Positions 7,364 to 10,829 of a stretch of 10,829 nucleotides of DNA are shown one piece after another. The stretch is taken from the NCBI GenBank assembly GCA_003455715.1, contig DMQJ01000053.1, forward strand, positions 1-10,829, in the 5' to 3' direction. The notes under the pieces were generated by a model, which did not search any database, was not told the origin of the DNA, and worked only from the letters and a program-made list of their open reading frames with translations. The stretch's first letter is position 1; every line of letters begins with the position of its first letter. This DNA is from Acidimicrobiaceae bacterium (lineage in GTDB: Bacteria; Actinomycetota; Acidimicrobiia; Acidimicrobiales; Ilumatobacteraceae). The translations under genes and the position numbers were made by a program.

Positions 7364-7369
7364 TAGGCT
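7364..7369 (+). promoter_or_regulatory. Predicted -10 element of cysS (leaderless)
   Basis: TAGGCT is followed by 7 nt (GGCGCCC) and then the cysS ATG at 7377. This fits a mRNA starting at the ATG. There is no Shine-Dalgarno and no convincing -35 upstream. It suggests cysS is transcribed independently of the Tat-protein gene 44 bp upstream. Confidence 0.5.
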
Positions 7370-7376
7370 GGCGCCC

Positions 7377-8732
7377 ATGCTGCACCTGTACGACACCGCC
7401 ACCAGAGAGGTACGTGAGCTCGCTCTGCGCGAGCCCGGCTCGGTGAGCATCTACCTGTGCGGCCCCACGGTGTACGGTCCGCCCCACATCGGCCACGGCC
7501 GGGCCACGCTGGTGTACGACGTGCTGCGCCGCTACCTCACGTGGTCGGGCCTCAACGTGCGGCTCGTCAGCAACATCACCGACATCGACGACAGCATCAT
7601 CAACCGGGCCAACCGCGAAAACCGGCCGTGGCAGGAGATCACCACCAAGTGCGAAGCGGTGTGGTTCGACGCCATGGGCAAGCTCGGCGTGGCGCGTCCC
7701 ACCGACGTGCCGCACGCCACCGAGTACGTCGACGAGATGGTTGCGATGATCGGCCAGCTGGTCGACCTCGGGCGTGCCTACACCACCGACGACGGGGTGT
7801 ATCTCAGCGTGGAGACCGTGGACGACTACGGCCTGCTCGTCAACCAACACCTCGACGACATGATCGAGGGCGGCGGCGACCGTGAGGTGTTCGGCGCGGG
7901 CAACAAGCGGCACCCCGCCGACTTCGTGTTGTGGAAGCTGGCCAAGCCGGGCGAGCCGTCGTGGCCGTCGCCGTGGGGCGATGGTCGCCCCGGGTGGCAC
8001 AGCGAGTGCGTGGTGATGAGCCTCGATCTGTTGGGTGAAGGCTTCGACCTGCACTGCGGCGGGATGGACCTCAAGTTCCCGCACCACGAGAACGAGCGGG
8101 CGCAGGCCGTGGCGTTGGGCAAGCGGTTCGCCAACCACTGGATGCACAACGGGTTCGTCGTCGACGCCGAGGGCGAGAAGATGTCGAAGAGCCTGGGCAA
8201 CGTGCACAACCTGCTCGATCTGCTCGACCAGTACGACCCTCGCGCCTATCGCATGCTGCTGCTGCAGTCGCACTACCGCGGCCCGGTGTCGGTGGGGCAA
8301 GACAACATCGACTCGTCGGTGAAGGCGCTCGCCCGCCTCGATGGCGTGGCTCGTCGGTTCAAGGCGCCGGCTGCCGCGCCCGATCCGGCAGTGCTCGACG
8401 CGTTCCGTGCGGCCATGGACGACGATCTCAACACGCCTGCCGCGATGGCCATTGTGTTCGACGCGGTCACGCAGGCCAACGCCGCCGCGGATGCGGGCGA
8501 CATGGTGCGCGCCCACCAGTTGGTTGCCGCCATCTTCTCCATCGCCGAAGCGGTGGGTCTCACGTTCGCCACCGGCGACGAGGTGCCAGCCGATGCGGCA
8601 GCAAAGGCGGCAGCGCTCGACGCGGCCCGCGCGGCCAAAGACTTCGCCACCGCCGATGCCTTGCGTGCCGAACTGCAGGCCGACGGCTGGACCGTCGAGA
8701 CCACGAAACAGGGCACCACCCTCCGCCGCTAG
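7377..8732 (+). CDS. cysS: Cysteinyl-tRNA synthetase
   Basis: 451 residues, a usual CysS length; charges tRNA-Cys with cysteine in the cytoplasm. Motifs: C-G-P-T-V-Y at 28-33, H-I-G-H at 37-40 and K-M-S-K-S at 268-272. Zinc ligands equivalent to the E. coli set are all present: Cys28, Cys211 (in H-S-E-C), His236 and Glu240 (in F-P-H-H-E-N-E). A DALR-type helical domain follows (about 340-400), and the C-terminus has A-R-A-A-K-D-F-A-T-A-D near 415-425 and ends at the TAG of 8730-8732. The actinobacterial paralogue MshC (mycothiol cysteine ligase) was considered. It is disfavoured because the Cys-Gly-Pro-Thr-Val-Tyr sequence and full-length C-terminus are those of CysS. The ATG at 7377 is the first in frame with conserved sequence, 7 nt after TAGGCT. 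A strong inverted repeat lies 25 bp after the stop. Confidence 0.97.
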   Translation: MLHLYDTATREVRELALREPGSVSIYLCGPTVYGPPHIGHGRATLVYDVLRRYLTWSGLNVRLVSNITDIDDSIINRANRENRPWQEITTKCEAVWFDAMGKLGVARPTDVPHATEYVDEMVAMIGQLVDLGRAYTTDDGVYLSVETVDDYGLLVNQHLDDMIEGGGDREVFGAGNKRHPADFVLWKLAKPGEPSWPSPWGDGRPGWHSECVVMSLDLLGEGFDLHCGGMDLKFPHHENERAQAVALGKRFANHWMHNGFVVDAEGEKMSKSLGNVHNLLDLLDQYDPRAYRMLLLQSHYRGPVSVGQDNIDSSVKALARLDGVARRFKAPAAAPDPAVLDAFRAAMDDDLNTPAAMAIVFDAVTQANAAADAGDMVRAHQLVAAIFSIAEAVGLTFATGDEVPADAAAKAAALDAARAAKDFATADALRAELQADGWTVETTKQGTTLRR

Positions 8733-8757
8733 CGCCCGTTCGCCTCGTTGCCTGACG

Positions 8758-8804
8758 ACGCTGTCACGGAATCTCGTCTCGGCTGCGAGATTCGGTGACA
8801 GCGT
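8758..8804. repeat. 19-bp near-perfect inverted repeat, possible terminator
   Basis: Left arm 8758-8776 and right arm 8786-8804 pair over 19 bp with one mismatch (G8768 opposite G8794) around a 9-nt loop. Two further outer pairs are possible (C8756-G8806 and a G-T wobble). It lies 25 bp after the cysS stop and 49 bp before the likely start of the acyltransferase gene. It could be a factor-independent terminator for cysS, but no T tract follows. It could also be a binding site or an interspersed repeat. The remainder of the 8733-8853 spacer shows no gene. Confidence 0.6.
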
Positions 8805-8853
8805 TGAGCGGTGAACGTCGCATCGGCCTCGCGTCGTGCGAGACTTCACGATC

Positions 8854-10829
8854 GTGTCTGACGGGATCGACCACCCTGCGTTGGCGCGCTTGGCGCGCCT
8901 CGACCGCCCTGTGGCGGCAGTCGGTGTCTCCCACAAGATGGGGTACCAGCCCACGCTCGATGGGGTGCGCGCCATCTCCGTGTTGGCCGTCATCCTCTAC
9001 CACGCAGGGTTCTCGTGGCTGCATGGCGGGTTCTTCGGTGTGGAGGTGTTCTTCGTCGTCTCCGGGTTCCTCATCACCTCGCTGCTCATCGAGGAGCGTG
9101 ATGGCGCGGGGCGAGTGAGCCTGCGTGAGTTCTGGGTGCGGCGGTGGCGGCGACTGCTGCCAGCGCTGTTCACGATGATGATCGCCGTCGGCGTATGGGC
9201 GGTGTTCTGGGGCACGGCCGAGCAGCACACGCAACTGCGGCGTGACTACCCGTGGGCCATTCTCTACCTCGCCAACTGGGGGCAGATCGCCTCCGATCAG
9301 CCGTACTTCAGCGGCACGCCCACGCTGTTCCGCCACCTGTGGAGCCTGGCGGTGGAAGAGCAGTGGTACGTGGTGTGGCCGCTGGTGTTCGTGGCCGTTG
9401 CGCGTGCACGTCGAGGGGGAGCCGACCGGCGGTTGGGTGTGTGGATCGCCGTGGTGGCGGTGGCGGTCATGGCGGGTACGGCGGCGATGCGCGTAGCCGA
9501 GTGGCCGGCGCGTGCAGGCGACGGTGGCTCGTTCAACACAAATTTCTTGTACCTGTCCACCATCACCCGTTCCAGCGGGTTGCTGCTGGGCGCGGCGATG
9601 GCCTTCGTGTGGCGGCCGTGGCGGGCGCCCGAACGAAGCCGCGGCTCGGCGCCGCGAGTGCTCAACGCCGTGGCGCTCGCCGCGGTGGCTGTGCTGGTGG
9701 TGTCGTTCGTCATCGGGCGCGTCGACGCCAATGCCACCTATCTGTGGCTGCTACCGCTGGTCACCATCGCTTCGGCGGTGTTGGTGGGCGTGGTGGTGCA
9801 TCCGTGGGCGGGCGCCGCCCGCACCGTGTTCGGGTGGCGTCCGTTGGTGGAGGTGGGCAAGCGCTCGTACGGGTTGTACCTGTGGAGTTGGCCGATCAGC
9901 CGCATCGTCGGCGCGTACGAAGGGTCGCCCGCCAAGTTTGCTCTGGCGATGGCCATCACCGTGCCGGTGAGCGAGGCCTGCTACCGGTGGGTAGAAACGC
10001 CCATCCGGCGTGGCGCTTTGGGCAACTGGTGGCGCGGTCGTGAACGGCGCGACTGGCGTCTGGTGACGGCATGCGGGGTGGCGACGTCGCTGGTGCTGGC
10101 GGTGAGCCTCGGGGCGTTCTTCGCCACACGCGACAAGGTGTTCGACCCCGCCGCCGACGCCAGCAACGACGACGTCGTGTTCGACCTGTCGGCCACCGGC
10201 GCCGACGGTTCGACCTCCACGGTGCCAGCAGTGGTGAACGACTCGCGGCCCGCCGACACGGTGGTGGCCGACACCGCCGCGGCAACCACCACGACGGCCC
10301 CGGCTCCGCCCACCACGTTGGCGACGTTGCCGCGGCGGTTGGTGATCGTGGGCGACTCCACCGCGCACTCGCTGGCCATCAACCTGCCCGACGGCATCGA
10401 GAGCACGTTCGTCATTGGCGACGGCTCGGTGGAAGGGTGCAGCGTGTACTCCGACGGCACGGCGGTGTCGAGCCGCAACTTCACCCGCTCGTTCGACGGC
10501 TGTGATGGTTGGGAGCAGCGCTGGGTGAATGACGCACAGGAGATCGACGCGGAGGTGGCACTGGTGGTGATCGGTGCGTGGGACGTGTTCGACGTGCGCC
10601 AGCCCGACGGCACCACGTTGGTGTTCGGCACGCCCGAGAACGACGCCCGCTTCGTGGCAGGCGTGCAGGCGGGCATCGACGCACTCAGTGCCGCGGGTGT
10701 GAAGGTGGCGCTCTTGGAGATTCCGTGCATGCGCCCCACCGACGTGGAAGGGGCGGGGGTGCCTGCCCTGCCCGAGCGCGGCGACGACACACGTGTTGCC
10801 CACCTCAACGATCTGCTGCGCCAGGTGGC
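8854..10829 (+). CDS. Membrane acyltransferase (OafA/acyltransferase-3) with C-terminal SGNH domain, 3' end cut off
   Basis: 658 codons are visible with no stop before the window edge. The N-terminal acyltransferase-3 domain (about 29-385) begins Y-Q-P-T-L-D-G-V-R-A. It has the family's R-x10-H pair (Arg39, His50), F-F-V-V-S-G-F-L-I, W-V-R-R-W-R-R-L-L-P, H-L-W-S-L-A-V-E-E-Q-W-Y at 161-172, and W-V-E-T-P-I-R near 379-385, with about ten hydrophobic helices. One more helix (about 400-425), an Ala/Thr/Pro-rich linker and an SGNH-like domain follow, with G-D-S at 500-502 holding the likely nucleophile Ser. Such fusions O-acylate envelope polysaccharides, the outer domain completing the transfer. 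Where SGNH block III would have G-x-N-D there is only G-A-W-D; the final D-x-x-H block is beyond the window. GTG 8854 is preferred, since a weak GAGACT -10 sits 8 nt upstream; GTG 8836 and ATG 8938 are alternatives. No Shine-Dalgarno is clear at any of them. Confidence 0.9.
   Translation, partial: MSDGIDHPALARLARLDRPVAAVGVSHKMGYQPTLDGVRAISVLAVILYHAGFSWLHGGFFGVEVFFVVSGFLITSLLIEERDGAGRVSLREFWVRRWRRLLPALFTMMIAVGVWAVFWGTAEQHTQLRRDYPWAILYLANWGQIASDQPYFSGTPTLFRHLWSLAVEEQWYVVWPLVFVAVARARRGGADRRLGVWIAVVAVAVMAGTAAMRVAEWPARAGDGGSFNTNFLYLSTITRSSGLLLGAAMAFVWRPWRAPERSRGSAPRVLNAVALAAVAVLVVSFVIGRVDANATYLWLLPLVTIASAVLVGVVVHPWAGAARTVFGWRPLVEVGKRSYGLYLWSWPISRIVGAYEGSPAKFALAMAITVPVSEACYRWVETPIRRGALGNWWRGRERRDWRLVTACGVATSLVLAVSLGAFFATRDKVFDPAADASNDDVVFDLSATGADGSTSTVPAVVNDSRPADTVVADTAAATTTTAPAPPTTLATLPRRLVIVGDSTAHSLAINLPDGIESTFVIGDGSVEGCSVYSDGTAVSSRNFTRSFDGCDGWEQRWVNDAQEIDAEVALVVIGAWDVFDVRQPDGTTLVFGTPENDARFVAGVQAGIDALSAAGVKVALLEIPCMRPTDVEGAGVPALPERGDDTRVAHLNDLLRQV

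Noticed and set aside
8826..8844. Second small hairpin (CTCGC/GCGAG) just before the acyltransferase start
   Set aside because: Only 5 bp pair cleanly, which is common by chance in GC-rich DNA. It echoes the tip of the larger hairpin but not strongly enough to call.
7197..8993. 598-codon open frame on the minus strand opposite cysS
   Set aside because: The composition is typical of the antisense of a high-GC gene (Arg/His/Val/Gly-rich). It spans the cysS gene and both flanking spacers, and has no domain or plausible start signal.
9751..10808. Two long minus-strand frames opposite the acyltransferase
   Set aside because: The plus-strand frame encodes the continuous acyltransferase-SGNH protein with clear motifs. 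The minus frames show no domain.
1..10829. A defence, mobile or biosynthetic gene cluster
   Set aside because: No transposase, integrase, nuclease, toxin-antitoxin, CRISPR or clustered biosynthetic genes are seen. Gene orientation changes repeatedly, and the genes are housekeeping or general envelope functions.

Overview
The window is high-GC bacterial DNA (roughly two-thirds G+C by eye). It has dense genes, many GTG or leaderless starts, and Thr/Pro/Val-rich linkers in its envelope proteins. Gene content (a TANNNT-type -10 next to start codons, a short actinobacterial-style ValS, a Tat protein ending in a domain seen in many Acidimicrobiia) points to Actinomycetota, most likely class Acidimicrobiia. 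That placement is inference; no rRNA or other strong marker is present.

Layout. 1-603 (+): 3' end of a von Willebrand A (VWA) domain gene, overlapping tail-to-tail by 11 bp with a LytR-CpsA-Psr (LCP) family gene (593-1906, -). A 47-bp divergent promoter region separates LCP from an MscS-type mechanosensitive channel gene (1954-2772, +). The channel gene converges on a secreted L,D-transpeptidase gene (2789-3466, -). Upstream of the transpeptidase on the same strand is valS (3500-6073, -). A 107-bp divergent region with a small palindrome follows, then a Tat-exported protein of unknown function (6181-7332, +), cysS (7377-8732, +), a 121-bp spacer with a strong inverted repeat, and a membrane acyltransferase with a C-terminal SGNH domain (8854-10829, +) that runs off the window. 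The last gene is open-ended and starts with GTG, so it is easily missed. No stretch over 300 bases lacks a gene.

Functionally the window mixes two aminoacyl-tRNA synthetases (ValS, CysS) with cell-envelope functions: LCP transfer of glycopolymers to peptidoglycan, 3-3 peptidoglycan cross-linking, osmotic relief, envelope acylation and a Tat-exported surface protein. These are mostly separate transcription units, not one operon.

I found no defence system, mobile element, CRISPR array, RNA gene or clear new multi-gene system. The most interesting signals are: (i) five of the seven genes with a visible start carry TANNNT exactly 7 or 9 nt before the start codon, predicting leaderless or near-leaderless mRNAs; (ii) the Tat protein's architecture; (iii) the 19-bp inverted repeat after cysS; and (iv) the acyltransferase's SGNH domain, in which the expected block III motif is not recognisable.
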